Shown: positions 42,282-51,245 of the stretch, piece by piece
Numbering within the stretch: position 1 is the first letter of the stretch
How the letters are laid out: each line of letters starts with the position of its first letter
Source of the DNA: Streptomyces sp. 378
GTDB lineage: Bacteria > Actinomycetota > Actinomycetes > Streptomycetales > Streptomycetaceae
Direction of reading: 5' to 3'
Assembly: GCF_030124145.1 (NCBI RefSeq)
Contig: NZ_JASKMS010000001.1
Location: 434,001 to 498,000, forward strand
Length of the DNA: 64,000 nucleotides
Position numbers and translations under genes: made by a program
Notes under the pieces: model-generated
What the model was told of the DNA's origin: nothing
The model's database searches: none
The model's input: the letters and a program-made list of their open reading frames with translations, nothing else

Positions 42282-43244
42282 ATGGCCGAGCTGTATCCCG
42301 CCGGTATCGAGCCGTACGCCCACGGCATGCTCGACGTCGGTGACGGCAACCGCGTGTACTGGGAGACCTGCGGGAATCCGGCCGGCAGGCCCGCCCTCGT
42401 GCTGCACGGCGGGCCGGGGTCGGGGGCGGGGCCGTCCTGGCGCCGGCTGTTCGACCCCGCGGCCTACCGTGTCGTACTCCTCGACCAGCGCGGCTGCGGG
42501 CGGAGCACCCCCGACGCGGCCGACCCGGAGACCTCCCTCGCCACCAACACCACGCACCATCTGATCGCCGACATCGAGCGGCTGCGACAGCATCTCGGCA
42601 TCGGGGAGTGGTTGGTCCTCGGCGGCTCCTGGGGCGTGACCCTCGCCCTCGCCTACGCCGAGCGGCACCCCGGGTCCGTGTCCGGGCTGGTCCTCTTCAG
42701 CGTCACCACGACCACGCGCCGCGAGGTGGCGTGGGTGACCCGGGACATGGGGCGGATCTTCCCCGCGGAGTGGGCCCGGTTCCGGGACGCCGTACCGCGG
42801 GCGGAGCGCGACGGCAGCCTGGTGGACGCCTACGCCCGGATGCTCGCCGACCCCGACCCGGCCGTACGGGAGCGGGCCGCGCGGGAGTGGTGCCGGTGGG
42901 AGGACGTGCACGTCTCCACCCTGCTGGGGCACCGGCCCGATCCCCGGTACGCGGACCCGCGCTTCCGGATGCGCTTCGCCCGGCTCGTCACGCACTACTG
43001 GCGCCATGCCGCCTTCCTGGAGGACGGGGTGCTGCTGCGCGACGCCGGGAAGCTGGCCGGCATCCCCGGCGTGATGGTCCACGGACGGATGGACATCAGC
43101 GGACCTGTGGACATCGCGTGGCAACTGGCCCGGGTGTGGCCGGACGCGGAACTCGTCCTGATCGACGGCGAGGGACACGGGCTGTCGGGGACCTCCATGA
43201 CGACGGCGCTACTGGCGGCGACTGATCGCTTCCGGACCGCGTAG
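42282..43244 (+). CDS. pip: Proline iminopeptidase (alpha/beta hydrolase S33)
   Basis: 320 aa cytosolic serine peptidase releasing N-terminal proline. Oxyanion motif HGGPGSGAG, DQRGCGRSTP, nucleophile elbow GGSWGV (Ser116) and the His near GEGHG are all visible, as is WCRWE of the cap domain. AGGAGAGG precedes the ATG. The divergent MarR gene probably regulates it. Confidence 0.93.
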   Translation: MAELYPAGIEPYAHGMLDVGDGNRVYWETCGNPAGRPALVLHGGPGSGAGPSWRRLFDPAAYRVVLLDQRGCGRSTPDAADPETSLATNTTHHLIADIERLRQHLGIGEWLVLGGSWGVTLALAYAERHPGSVSGLVLFSVTTTTRREVAWVTRDMGRIFPAEWARFRDAVPRAERDGSLVDAYARMLADPDPAVRERAAREWCRWEDVHVSTLLGHRPDPRYADPRFRMRFARLVTHYWRHAAFLEDGVLLRDAGKLAGIPGVMVHGRMDISGPVDIAWQLARVWPDAELVLIDGEGHGLSGTSMTTALLAATDRFRTA

Positions 43245-43690
43245 CGGACTTCGGGACGGCTGACCCGGACGTCCGGGGCAGCCGGGTTCGGAGTGCAGGT
43301 CAGGTCCGCGCCTGCAGGACTGGCCGCGGCGGCGCAGGCGCCTGCCCAGTCACCGGCACGGCGGCGCGCGGTGGCGGTCTCGATCATGGAGGGCGCACGG
43401 CGAACTCGCGCACGCGCGGCCAGAAGGAAAGCGGGAAGTCCCCGTTCGCGAGGTCGGTGCGCATCAGCGCTCACCTTGCGCGGACGGGTCCCCCAATCTG
43501 TTCACAGAGTGAGTCGTCATCGCGACGGATGCCAACGGCCCCGGCTTCGGCGCGCAGCCCAGTATCCCGGAGCCCCAGCGGCGACTTTGCCATCTCTTTA
43601 CAACCGGGCCCGTCGCCGCCTCGTCTCTCCGCACGATCTGTCATCCGGCCCGCCGACCATCGGGCCGGACCGATGAAGGAGTGCGATTCC
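43245..43690. other. Intergenic region upstream of the sortase cassette
   Basis: About 445 bp after pip. It holds a short GC inverted repeat near 43263-43290 and AT-richer patches at 43490-43505 and 43585-43605 that could contain the cassette promoter. No gene is seen. Confidence 0.3.
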
Positions 43691-44116
43691 ATGCGCCGAA
43701 CCGTCCTCAGTGCCCTGGCCCTCACGGCCACCGCCGTACTGATGGGCACGGGCCCCGCGTTCGCGGACGGGGCGACGACCCCGAGCCCGGTCCCCTCGCC
43801 CGCCGCGCCCACCACCCAGCCCGCGGAGAGCGCCGAACCGACCCGGGAGGCCGCACCGACCCCGGCGCCCGCCGAGGACGAGCCGACCCGGACGGCCGCA
43901 CCGACCCCCGCGCCGGCCGAGGACGAGCCGACCCGGGCGCCCGCCGACGACCAGGTCTCCGTCAGGCCGAGCGGCGCGCCCGACACCGGTGTGACGGCGG
44001 CGTCGCCGGCCTCCGGGAGCGATGGCACGGCGATCGGCGCGGGCGCCGCCGCGGTGCTCGCCCTGGGCGGCGGCACCGTCTTCGTCGTACGCCGCCGCCG
44101 GGCGACCGGGGCATGA
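43691..44116 (+). CDS. Small Pro/Glu/Thr-rich surface protein with sortase-like tail
   Basis: 141 aa. Signal peptide (1-25), then a low-complexity stalk with two copies of APTPAPAEDEPTR, and a C-terminal sorting-like region: APDTGV, a spacer, a hydrophobic helix (AIGAGAAAVLALGGGTVFVV) and RRRRATGA. The pentapeptide is not a canonical LPxTG or LAxTG. Its stop overlaps the start of the sortase gene, so the sortase is probably its dedicated enzyme. AAGGAG lies before the ATG. Confidence 0.75.
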   Translation: MRRTVLSALALTATAVLMGTGPAFADGATTPSPVPSPAAPTTQPAESAEPTREAAPTPAPAEDEPTRTAAPTPAPAEDEPTRAPADDQVSVRPSGAPDTGVTAASPASGSDGTAIGAGAAAVLALGGGTVFVVRRRRATGA

Positions 44117-44727
44117 GCTCGTTCTCCAGGCGCGCGTTCACGGCCGGGGCGCTGGCGTCCGTGCTGACGGCGTGCGGGAGCCACGGGAGCACCGCGCCAC
44201 GGGCGAAGACCACCGCTCGGCCGGTTCCGGCCGAGCGGGCCCGCCCCCTGGCCCGTTCGGTCCCGGTACGGCTGCTGATCCCGGCCATCGGCGTCGACAC
44301 CCCGGTCATCCGGCTGGGCCTGGCGGCCGACGGCACGGTGCAGGTGCCGCCGGTCACGGCCCACGACCGGGCCGGCTGGTACCGGCACTCGCCGACACCC
44401 GGCCGGACCGGCCCGTCGGTGCTCCTCGGCCATGTCACGGTCGGCCCGTACGGCGACGGCGTCTTCCGCCACCTCGCCCGGCTGCACCGGGGCGACCGGA
44501 TCGTGGCGCGCCTGGAGAACGGCACCGCGGCGGAGTTCGCCGTCACGGCCGTACGCACGATCCCGAAAACCGACTTCCCGGCGGACGACGTCTACGGGAA
44601 CGTGGACCGCCCGGAACTGCGGCTGATCACGTGCGGGGGTGCGCGGACCGGCGACGGTTACGCGGACAACGTCATCGTGTTCGCGGCGCTGAGCGGCTCC
44701 GAGCCCCCCACCCCTGGAGAGCGTTGA
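44113..44727 (+). CDS. Class F sortase, Tat-lipoprotein-like N terminus
   Basis: 204 aa. The sortase fold carries His107 (LLGHVT), Cys174 (LITCGG) and an Arg near the end of the barrel. The N terminus SRRAFTAGALASVLTAC has a twin-arginine and a lipobox Cys21, unusual for a sortase, which would anchor it by lipid. It overlaps the surface protein (ATGA) and the sigma-factor gene (TTGA). It would attach the preceding protein to cell wall or another acceptor. Confidence 0.87.
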   Translation: MSSFSRRAFTAGALASVLTACGSHGSTAPRAKTTARPVPAERARPLARSVPVRLLIPAIGVDTPVIRLGLAADGTVQVPPVTAHDRAGWYRHSPTPGRTGPSVLLGHVTVGPYGDGVFRHLARLHRGDRIVARLENGTAAEFAVTAVRTIPKTDFPADDVYGNVDRPELRLITCGGARTGDGYADNVIVFAALSGSEPPTPGER

Positions 44728-45215
44728 AACGGTCCCGCGAGAAGGCAGCGTCCGAGCTGTTCGCCGCCCTCTACCCGCGCCTCGCCGGCTGGTGCCGCCG
44801 TCTCGTCGACGACGACGGGACGGCCCACGAGATCGCCTCCGAGGCGTTCACCCGGCTCTGGGCCCGCTGGACGTCCGTGGAGGAACCGCGCGGGTTCCTC
44901 TACGTCACCGCGGCCAATCTCGTCCGGGACCACTGGCGCAAACTGGAGCGGGAGCGCCGGGCCATGCACCGCGTCACCTCGGAAGCCGCCGTACGCCCCC
45001 ACACCGAGCAGGCCGACCCGTCGGTGCGGCTGCTGGTGCAGTCACTGCCGGAACGGCTGCGCGTCCCGATCCTCCTCCACTACTACGCTGACATGCCGAT
45101 CCGGGAGGTGTCCGCACTGACCGGGCGCAAGGAAGGAACCGTCAAGGCCGACCTGCACGCGGCCCGGGAACTGCTCCGCGTCCACCTGAGGAGAAGCCTT
45201 GACCACACGCCTTGA
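44724..45215 (+). CDS. ECF-type RNA polymerase sigma factor
   Basis: 163 aa. Region 2 (AAELFAALYPRL-like start ASELFAALYPRLAGWCRRLV, HEIASEAFTRLWARW) and region 4 (LVQSLPERLRVPILLHYYAD, IREVSALTGRKEGTVKADLHAARELL) are present and region 3 is absent. The start is a TTG overlapping the sortase stop (TTGA); no ATG or GTG is available nearby. The next gene, a membrane protein, overlaps it and is the likely anti-sigma factor. Confidence 0.87.
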   Translation: MKRSREKAASELFAALYPRLAGWCRRLVDDDGTAHEIASEAFTRLWARWTSVEEPRGFLYVTAANLVRDHWRKLERERRAMHRVTSEAAVRPHTEQADPSVRLLVQSLPERLRVPILLHYYADMPIREVSALTGRKEGTVKADLHAARELLRVHLRRSLDHTP

Positions 45216-45729
45216 CGGAGACCCGGGCGATCCGGAGTTCGCCCCCGACGACCCGCTCGCCGTGATCCTGCGCCCCTCCTCCCCCCACTACCTGGGCGCG
45301 CCCGCCGGGCAGTACGAGGCGATCCGCCGCCGCGCGACCCGCCGGCGCCTGCTGCGCGCCGCGGCCGGGGCGGGCCTGTGCTGCGTCGCCGCCGCGCTCA
45401 TCGCCCTCCCGCTGCGCCTCACGGCACCCGAACGCCCCACCGCTCCGACGATCCCCATGGCCCCGCCGACCCCACGGGTGACACCGCCCAGCCCTTCGGC
45501 GCCCGACACCCCGGTGCCGTCCCCGTACGAGTCGCGTCCCTCGTCCCCGGGCACGCCCCGCCCGGCCACCGACGTTCCCCGTGCGTCCGTCCCCGGCACC
45601 GGCCCCACGGCGGAGCCGACCGGCCGGGCGGACCCCACCCGCTCCCCGTCGGCCACCCCCGCCTCGACACACCCCGCCCCGTCGGCGGCCCGCCCGAGCA
45701 CGGACCGGAGGGCGGCCGAGAGCCGCTGA
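45199..45729 (+). CDS. Membrane anti-sigma-like protein with Pro/Ser/Thr-rich exterior
   Basis: 176 aa. A cytosolic part (1-50), one helix (AAAGAGLCCVAAALIALPL) and a 100-residue low-complexity extracellular tail. The TTG start overlaps the sigma gene by 17 bp and has GGAGAAG upstream. Topology and position fit an anti-sigma factor, though no zinc-binding HxxxCxxC is present. The tail resembles the stalk of the surface protein at 43691. Confidence 0.65.
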   Translation: MTTRLDGDPGDPEFAPDDPLAVILRPSSPHYLGAPAGQYEAIRRRATRRRLLRAAAGAGLCCVAAALIALPLRLTAPERPTAPTIPMAPPTPRVTPPSPSAPDTPVPSPYESRPSSPGTPRPATDVPRASVPGTGPTAEPTGRADPTRSPSATPASTHPAPSAARPSTDRRAAESR

Positions 45730-45757
45730 CCCGGCCCCCGCGCGGGACCGGGTCAGC
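45725..45757 (+). terminator. Terminator of the sortase cassette
   Basis: GCTGACCCGG...CCGGGTCAGC stem overlapping the stop codon of the last gene. It marks the end of the four-gene operon. Confidence 0.65.
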
Positions 45758-45966
45758 CACCCCGCCCCTGCCGCCGCATCCGCTCGGCCACCTCGCCCTC
45801 CTCGGTCTCCCACCAGGGCCGGACAGCGGACGAGAGCCCCGAAGTTCAGAGGGTCGGTGGCAGGGCGGGCACGGGCCGCACAGCAGGCGAAGCCGTTCAA
45901 GATGATGAATGACAATCACGTACAGGTCTATTGACGCACCCACGGCAAGCTTCTACGTTCCCCCCA

Positions 45967-45978
45967 GAAAGCGCTTGC
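45967..45978. promoter_or_regulatory. AAAGCGCTTG operator-like site upstream of pectate lyase
   Basis: AAGCGCTT is a palindrome with central CGCG-type symmetry similar to LacI-family operators of polysaccharide genes in Streptomyces. It is about 45 bp before the pectate-lyase ATG. No LacI gene is adjacent. Confidence 0.35.
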
Positions 45979-46021
45979 CCCGGCCGGGTTCCGCAGACGT
46001 CACCACCCTTGGAGACGCACG

Positions 46022-47584
46022 ATGCACCTGAGACCAGTGATCGCGTCCGTCGGCCTGCTGGCCGGCGGTCTCGTCGCCCTGTCCGGCAACCCGGCCCAGG
46101 CGGCGACCACCCGCTACGAGGCCGAGGCCGCACCTGCGGTCTGCACCGGCACCATCGACTCGAACTGGGCCGGGTTCTCCGGCAGCGGCTTCTGCAACGG
46201 TGACAACGGCACCGGTGGCTACGCCCAGTTCACCGTGAACGCCTCCGCCGCGGGCACGGCGACCCTGAAGGTCCGCTTCGCCAACGGCACGACCTCCGCA
46301 CGCGGCGCGAACCTCGTGGTCAACGGCTCGACGGCCGGCACGGTGTCCTTCGAGGGCACCGGCGCCTGGAACACCTGGGCGACCACGACGCTCACCGTGC
46401 CGCTGCGGTCGGGCAGCAACACCGTCCGGCTGAACCCGACCACCTCCGGCGGCCTGCCCAACATCGACCACCTCGACGTCGAGACGGGCGGCGGCAACCC
46501 ACAGCCCACCGGCCCGACCCTGTACGTGTCGCCGAGCGGCAGCGACAGCGCGGCCGGCACCGAGTCGAACCCGACGACCCTCACCTCCGCGATCAGCCGC
46601 ATCTCCGCCGGCGGCACCATTTATGTGCGCGGCGGCACCTACCGCTACTCCCAGACGGTCACCGTCCCCACGGGGAAGAACGGCACGTCCGGCGACCGCA
46701 CGGAACTGTTCGCCTACCCGGGCGAGACCCCGGTTCTCGACTTCTCCGCCCAGAGCGAGGACCCGGCCAACCGTGGTCTCGCCGTCAACGCGTCGTACTG
46801 GCACGTCAAGGGCCTCGTCGTCGAACGGGCCGGTGACAACGGCATCTTCCTCAGCGGCAGCAACAACATCATCGAGCGCACGGTGACGCGCCACAACCGT
46901 GACTCGGGGCTGCAGCTCTCACGGACGCTCTCCAGCACGCCCAAGGACCAGTGGCCGTCCCACAACCTCATCCTGAGCGCGGAATCGCACGACAACGTCG
47001 ACTCCGACGGTGAGGACGCCGACGGCTTCGCCCCGAAGCTCACCGTCGGCCCCGGGAACGTCTTCCGCCACACCGTGGCCCACAACAACATCGACGACGG
47101 CTACGACCTCTACTCCAAGACGGAGACGGGCCCCATCGGCGCGGTGACCATCGAGGACTCCCTCGCCTACGACAACGGCACCCTCAGCAACGGCGGTCAG
47201 GCCGGCAACGGTGACCGCAACGGCTACAAGCTCGGCGGTGACGACATCGAGGTCAACCACATCGTCCGGCGCAGCATCGCCCACGGCAACGGCAAGCACG
47301 GCTTCACCTACAACAGCAACACCGGCGCGATGCAGATCTCGGACAACGTCAGCGTCGGCAACGAGCAGCGCAACTTCAACTTCGACTCCGGCAGCAAGTC
47401 GGTGTTCCGCGGCAACACCTCCTGCGACAGCGGCTCGAACGACCGGATCATCGGCAACTCCGACAGCTCCAACCAGTTCTGGTCCGGCACGAACGGCTCC
47501 CGCTGCTCCTCCTACGCCGGCGCCCTGCGCTGGTCGTTCGCCGCGGACGGGCGGCTCGTCGTGACGTTCGGCGGCAGTCGCTAG
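46022..47584 (+). CDS. Secreted pectate lyase-like beta-helix protein with CBM35
   Basis: 520 aa. Signal peptide (1-28), a CBM35-type carbohydrate-binding domain (about 30-155, RYEAEAAP...LDVETGG), then a right-handed parallel beta-helix (about 165-500; TIYVRGGTYRYS, VVERAGDNGIFLSGSNNIIE, HNNIDDGYDLYSK) as in PL9 pectate lyases. It degrades pectic polymer outside the cell. GGAG lies before the ATG. With GH30 nearby it suggests plant-wall use. Confidence 0.88.
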   Translation: MHLRPVIASVGLLAGGLVALSGNPAQAATTRYEAEAAPAVCTGTIDSNWAGFSGSGFCNGDNGTGGYAQFTVNASAAGTATLKVRFANGTTSARGANLVVNGSTAGTVSFEGTGAWNTWATTTLTVPLRSGSNTVRLNPTTSGGLPNIDHLDVETGGGNPQPTGPTLYVSPSGSDSAAGTESNPTTLTSAISRISAGGTIYVRGGTYRYSQTVTVPTGKNGTSGDRTELFAYPGETPVLDFSAQSEDPANRGLAVNASYWHVKGLVVERAGDNGIFLSGSNNIIERTVTRHNRDSGLQLSRTLSSTPKDQWPSHNLILSAESHDNVDSDGEDADGFAPKLTVGPGNVFRHTVAHNNIDDGYDLYSKTETGPIGAVTIEDSLAYDNGTLSNGGQAGNGDRNGYKLGGDDIEVNHIVRRSIAHGNGKHGFTYNSNTGAMQISDNVSVGNEQRNFNFDSGSKSVFRGNTSCDSGSNDRIIGNSDSSNQFWSGTNGSRCSSYAGALRWSFAADGRLVVTFGGSR

Positions 47585-47644
47585 CCCTGCCGCATGGCCC
47601 TGGCATGCAACGCCCTGCCCCACTGCTTCCTCTGACGCCGCGGT

Positions 47645-47681
47645 GAGGACGGCGACGTGAGTCCGTCACGTCGCCGTCCTC
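47645..47681. terminator. Bidirectional terminator
   Basis: A perfect 16-bp stem GAGGACGGCGACGTGA with a 5-nt loop lies between the convergent pectate lyase and DUF4328 genes. Confidence 0.85.
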
Positions 47682-47759
47682 GGCGCCCCCGGGGTTGCGG
47701 ACGCCGGTGTCGGTGACGGCCTCGTTCGCCGTGTCGGTGTACCGGCCGCTGCGGCCCGG

Positions 47760-48428
47760 TCAGTTGCCCTGGCCGGCGATGTGCTCCTGCTGCGCCGTCG
47801 TGAGCGTGTGGATCATGAGGGCGGCGGCCCCGGCGGCGGCCACGATGATCAGGTCGGCGGCGAGCAGGGGCAGGACGCCGTCGTAGGCACGGGCGATGAC
47901 CTCGTCCGTGTCCTCGGCGTAGATGAACCCCACGCCGCCGGCCAGACCGGCCAGCCACAGGCCCCACCACCAGTTCACGACGGAGGGCAGCCGCCGCTCG
48001 GGGAAGGCCGAGCGGTGGACGTCCGCGACGATGCCCCGGGGTATCCACAGGTTCACGACGGGCACGATCCAGCCCAGCCAGAGCCAGGGGTAGCCGTAGC
48101 GCGGGTCCGCGCCCGAGAGGGCCTTGGCGTTGTCCCGCATCCGGTCCAGCCAGAACAGGAACGCGAGGGCGCACACGACCGTGACGGTGCTGCCGACCGA
48201 GTCGACCAGGTGGTAGGAGTCCTCCAGCGTGTTCAGCGGGCGGTGCACGCCGCCGCCCTGGTCGGGCGGGCCGGACGCCGGCTCTCCGGCCGCTGCGAGC
48301 CGGAGGTGCCAGACCGCCCGGGTCACCCAGGCCAGTGCGGCGAGGGCGAGGGCCCCGATGGTGCAGAGGGCCGCTCCCCGGACGGGGTGCGGGGCGGGGG
48401 CGGCGGGGCTGGACTTCTGTTCGATCAC
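47760..48428 (-). CDS. DUF4328 membrane protein
   Basis: 222 aa with five to six hydrophobic helices and the DUF4328 hallmark PWLWLGWIVPVVNLWIPRGI followed by VVNWWWGLWLAG. Function unknown. GTG start. It may be co-transcribed with the DUF952 gene 4 bp upstream. Confidence 0.87.
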   Translation of the reverse strand: MIEQKSSPAAPAPHPVRGAALCTIGALALAALAWVTRAVWHLRLAAAGEPASGPPDQGGGVHRPLNTLEDSYHLVDSVGSTVTVVCALAFLFWLDRMRDNAKALSGADPRYGYPWLWLGWIVPVVNLWIPRGIVADVHRSAFPERRLPSVVNWWWGLWLAGLAGGVGFIYAEDTDEVIARAYDGVLPLLAADLIIVAAAGAAALMIHTLTTAQQEHIAGQGN

Positions 48429-48432
48429 CCGG

Positions 48433-48795
48433 TCATCCTGCCGTACGCAGCTCCGCGGCCCGGCCCTCCTCGTCCCACCGCACCTCGAGGAGGTGGTCGA
48501 CGGCGTCCCGGTCGAGGGGGCCGAACACGTGCGGGAACAGGGTGTCCGCCGAGACGCCGGGCGGCGGGGCCGGGGCCGCCGCCTCCCACTCCACCCGGGC
48601 GGTGAGCCGCGCCTCGTCCAGGGCGAGCACGAGCAGGGGCCGGGGCGCGTCCCGGTAGAAGGCGTTGACGACGGCCAGGGTGGTCGCCTCGTCCGGGGAA
48701 CAGTGCACGAAGCCCTCCTCGGTGAGGGAGGCGGGCGCGTACGCCTGATCGGGGTCGGTGCTCCAGACGGTGAGCGGTACGACGTGATAGATCAT
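48433..48795 (-). CDS. DUF952 family protein
   Basis: 120 aa. MIYHVVPLTVWSTD, EGFVHCSPDE and HVFGPLDRDAV are the DUF952 signature; the fold is related to glutathione-S-transferase-like/ADP-ribosylation-like small domains and the role is unknown. Its ATG overlaps the stop of the beta-lactamase gene (ATGA), so the two are coupled. Confidence 0.88.
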   Translation of the reverse strand: MIYHVVPLTVWSTDPDQAYAPASLTEEGFVHCSPDEATTLAVVNAFYRDAPRPLLVLALDEARLTARVEWEAAAPAPPPGVSADTLFPHVFGPLDRDAVDHLLEVRWDEEGRAAELRTAG

Positions 48796-49765
48796 GGCCC
48801 CGTTATAGACGCCGACGGGAGCCCCGGGAGCTTCAGGGCGGCGATGGTCCGCCGGGTCGCTTCGGCGATCAGGGCGTCCGAGGGCTCGCTGTCGTGGCCG
48901 GAGCGGTCGGTCATGACGGCCAGGACGAGCGGCTCGGTGCGGGGCGGGTGGACGATCGCGATGTCGTTGGCCCGGCCGTAGTCGCCCGTCCCGGTCTTGT
49001 CGGCCACCTTCCAGTCGCCGGGGAGCCCGGCCCGGATGCGGCGGGCGGCGACGTCGGTGGCGTTGCGGGTCAGCCAGTGCATGAGGAGCCTGCGCTCCCG
49101 GGCGGGCAGGGCGGTGCCCAACAGGAGCGTGCGGAAGTCGGTGGCGATCGCCTGCGGGGTGGTGGTGTCGGCGGGGTCGTCCGGTGGTACGTCGTGCAGT
49201 TCGGGCTCGTAGTGGTCCATACGGCTCGTGGAGTCGCCGAGCCGGCGCAGATAGGCGGTGAGCCCGGCGGGGCCGCCGGTGTCGCGCATCAGGAGGTTGC
49301 CCGCCGTGCCGTCGCTGTAGCGGACGGCGGCGTCGCAGAGCTCACGGAGCGTCATCCCGGTCGCGACGTGCTTTCCGGTGACCGGCGAGGTGGAGCGCAC
49401 ATCCGCCTCGGTGTAGGTGACGCGGCGGTCCAGGCCGCTCAGGGAGCGGTGGTGCAGGACCGCCGCCGCGGCCAGCGCCTTGAACGTCGAGCAGAACGCG
49501 AAGCGTTCGCCGGCGCGGTGGACGACGGTGGCTCCGGTGCCGGTCGCGAGGGCGTAGACGCCGACGCGGGCGCCGTACGCGCGCTCCAGGTCCGTCAGCC
49601 GGGGCCGGTGGACCGGGGGTCCGCCGGTCGGCGTACCGGTGGGCGCAGGGGTTCGCCGCCTCGCATCGCCGGCGGGGCGGTCGTCCGTACCGCAGGCCGT
49701 GAGCGGGATCAGGGCCGAGGCGGCCAGGAGGGCGCGGCGCGAGGGGGCGGTCCGGTGGGGGGCAT
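48792..49765 (-). CDS. Class A beta-lactamase, lipoprotein type, apparent frameshift at start
   Basis: About 320 aa serine beta-lactamase. Motifs: CSTFK (Ser70/Lys73), YSDGTAGN (SDN motif as SDG, as in mycobacterial BlaC), EPELH (Glu166 loop) and DKTGTG. Upstream in the same frame are SRRALLAASALIPLTACG, a lipoprotein signal. The only good start (ATG at 49765 with AAGGAG) is one base out of frame, across a C6 run at 49757-49762. So the gene needs a 1-base correction or is inactive; the intact in-frame part begins near 49756, and the first in-frame GTG (49400) is after the active-site Ser. Confidence 0.75.
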
Positions 49766-49916
49766 ACGGCGGGCTCCTTCACGGCGTCGGCCGGGGAAGG
49801 CTCCGGTGCTCCCGGCACAGTGGTCATGCGGGGTTCCGTCGCTCGGAGCCTCCCGGGCCGGCGGCCGGCACGCCGTGGACGACCGGACCGTCGGAGCCGC
49901 CCCCGTGTCCCACCGG

Positions 49917-50468
49917 TCAGAGCTGGAACTCGGCCGGGGACACCCCCAGCGTCGCGCAGGCCTCGCGCAGGACCGTCGCCTCCGCCTGGGAGAAGTGGCC
50001 GTCGGCACCGGCGATGACCATGCCCGTCTGGATCACGGCCCTGGCCTCGGTGGGCTTCTTGGCGGCCTTGGCGATCTCCTGCATGGCCTCCGACTTGCCG
50101 AGCTGGAAGTTGGCGGTCAGCTGGTCCACATGCTTGTTGAAACGCTGGCGGAGCTGCTCCGGCGGGAAGTTCTGCAGCACGTCGTTGCTGAGGATCATCG
50201 ACTCGACCTGCTGGCGCTCGGCCGGGTCCACATTCCCGTCGGCCGCCGCGACCAGGGCGCACATCGCCATGCTCGCGTCCCGGTACGCACCGCTCTTCAG
50301 CTCGTTCTTCAGCGACCCGAGCTGCGTTTTGAACAGGCCGACCAGCTGGGCCTTGCCGCCACCACCGGACCTCGTCCCACCGCTGTGCCCGCCGGCCGAC
50401 GCACTCCGCCCACCCTGCCCCTGCTGCAGAGCCTTGGCCTGGTCCTTGAGCCGGTCCCACACTGCCAT
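49917..50468 (-). CDS. TerB-family tellurite-resistance-like protein
   Basis: 183 aa. A Gly/Ser linker near residue 30 is followed by the TerB helical domain (LVAAADGNVDPAERQQVESM and VIAGADGHFSQAEATVLREA, two acidic metal-binding repeats). Family members act in tellurite resistance and phage defence complexes, but no TerC/TerD genes are nearby. ATG at 50468 with GAGGTGA upstream. Confidence 0.9.
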   Translation of the reverse strand: MAVWDRLKDQAKALQQGQGGRSASAGGHSGGTRSGGGGKAQLVGLFKTQLGSLKNELKSGAYRDASMAMCALVAAADGNVDPAERQQVESMILSNDVLQNFPPEQLRQRFNKHVDQLTANFQLGKSEAMQEIAKAAKKPTEARAVIQTGMVIAGADGHFSQAEATVLREACATLGVSPAEFQL

Positions 50469-50569
50469 TGAGGTCACCTCGGTACTAGTCGGCATCACCT
50501 ACCGCACGAGCTCACGCGCGCACACCCACCCAACGCCCGGCCCCGGGCAAAGGTTCCGCAAAACGAAAG

Positions 50570-50608
50570 GCGACCGCCCGCACCCCGAAGCCGAGTGCGG
50601 GCGGTCGC
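50570..50608. terminator. Strong hairpin in a divergent gap
   Basis: A perfect 14-bp stem (GCGACCGCCCGCAC) and 11-nt loop lies between divergent terB and DUF1304 genes, where no terminator is needed. The 50469-50880 gap shows no other gene, so it may end a short RNA. Confidence 0.55.
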
Positions 50609-50880
50609 GGTGAAGAACGTCGGGCGTCGTCGCGGGAGCGGAGCTTCAGGCGCGGGGCGAGGCGGAAGGCCGCGAAGCCCACCGCTTCCCGGACACCGGG
50701 GCGACCCCGCGGAGCGGGCGCGGGCGGGAAGGCCGGACCCGGCTCCCGAGCGGCACACGCGGGGACGCGACGGCCGGGCCCGGCCTTCCTCTGGCCGCAA
50801 TCTGCCACCCGGCGCGGCCCGCCGCCTCCGGGGAGGGCCCGAACGAGGACGGGCCCTGGCGGGCCTGTGATGATGAGCGC

Positions 50881-51243
50881 ATGTCGACCCTCGCCACGCT
50901 CGCGGTACTGGCCCTCGCCGCGCTCCACGTGTACATCCTGGTGCTGGAGATGTTCCTGTGGACCACGCCGCGGGCCCGGGCCGCCTTCGGCACCAGCGCC
51001 GAGTTCGCCGCCGCGTCGAAGGCCCTGGCGGCGAACCAGGGCCTCTACAACGGCTTCCTCGCCGCCGGCCTGGTGTGGGGCGCGGTGGCGTCCGACCCGG
51101 TGGGCTTCCGCGTCTCGGTGTTCTTCCTGGTGTGCGTGGCGATCGCGGGGCTCTACGGCGCCGCCACGGCCAGCCGGAAGATCCTCTTCGTCCAGACCGT
51201 CCCGGCGCTGGCCGCCCTGGCCCTGGTGCTGCTCGCGCGCTGA
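50881..51243 (+). CDS. DUF1304 membrane protein
   Basis: 120 aa with four helices. LHVYILVLEMFLWTTPRARAAF and NQGLYNGFLAAGLVWG are DUF1304 signatures. Function unknown. A GATGAT hexamer ends six to seven bases before the ATG and no ribosome site is present, so the message may be leaderless. Confidence 0.9.
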   Translation: MSTLATLAVLALAALHVYILVLEMFLWTTPRARAAFGTSAEFAAASKALAANQGLYNGFLAAGLVWGAVASDPVGFRVSVFFLVCVAIAGLYGAATASRKILFVQTVPALAALALVLLAR

Positions 51244-51245
51244 CG

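Noticed and set aside
49342..50460. A 372-codon frame covering the beta-lactamase start and terB
   Set aside because: It runs out of frame with both real genes and has low-complexity Arg/Pro/Gly composition.
49917..50468. Tellurite/phage-defence ter cluster
   Set aside because: Only a TerB-like gene is present; no TerC, TerD or TerY-type gene is nearby, so no defence system is claimed.
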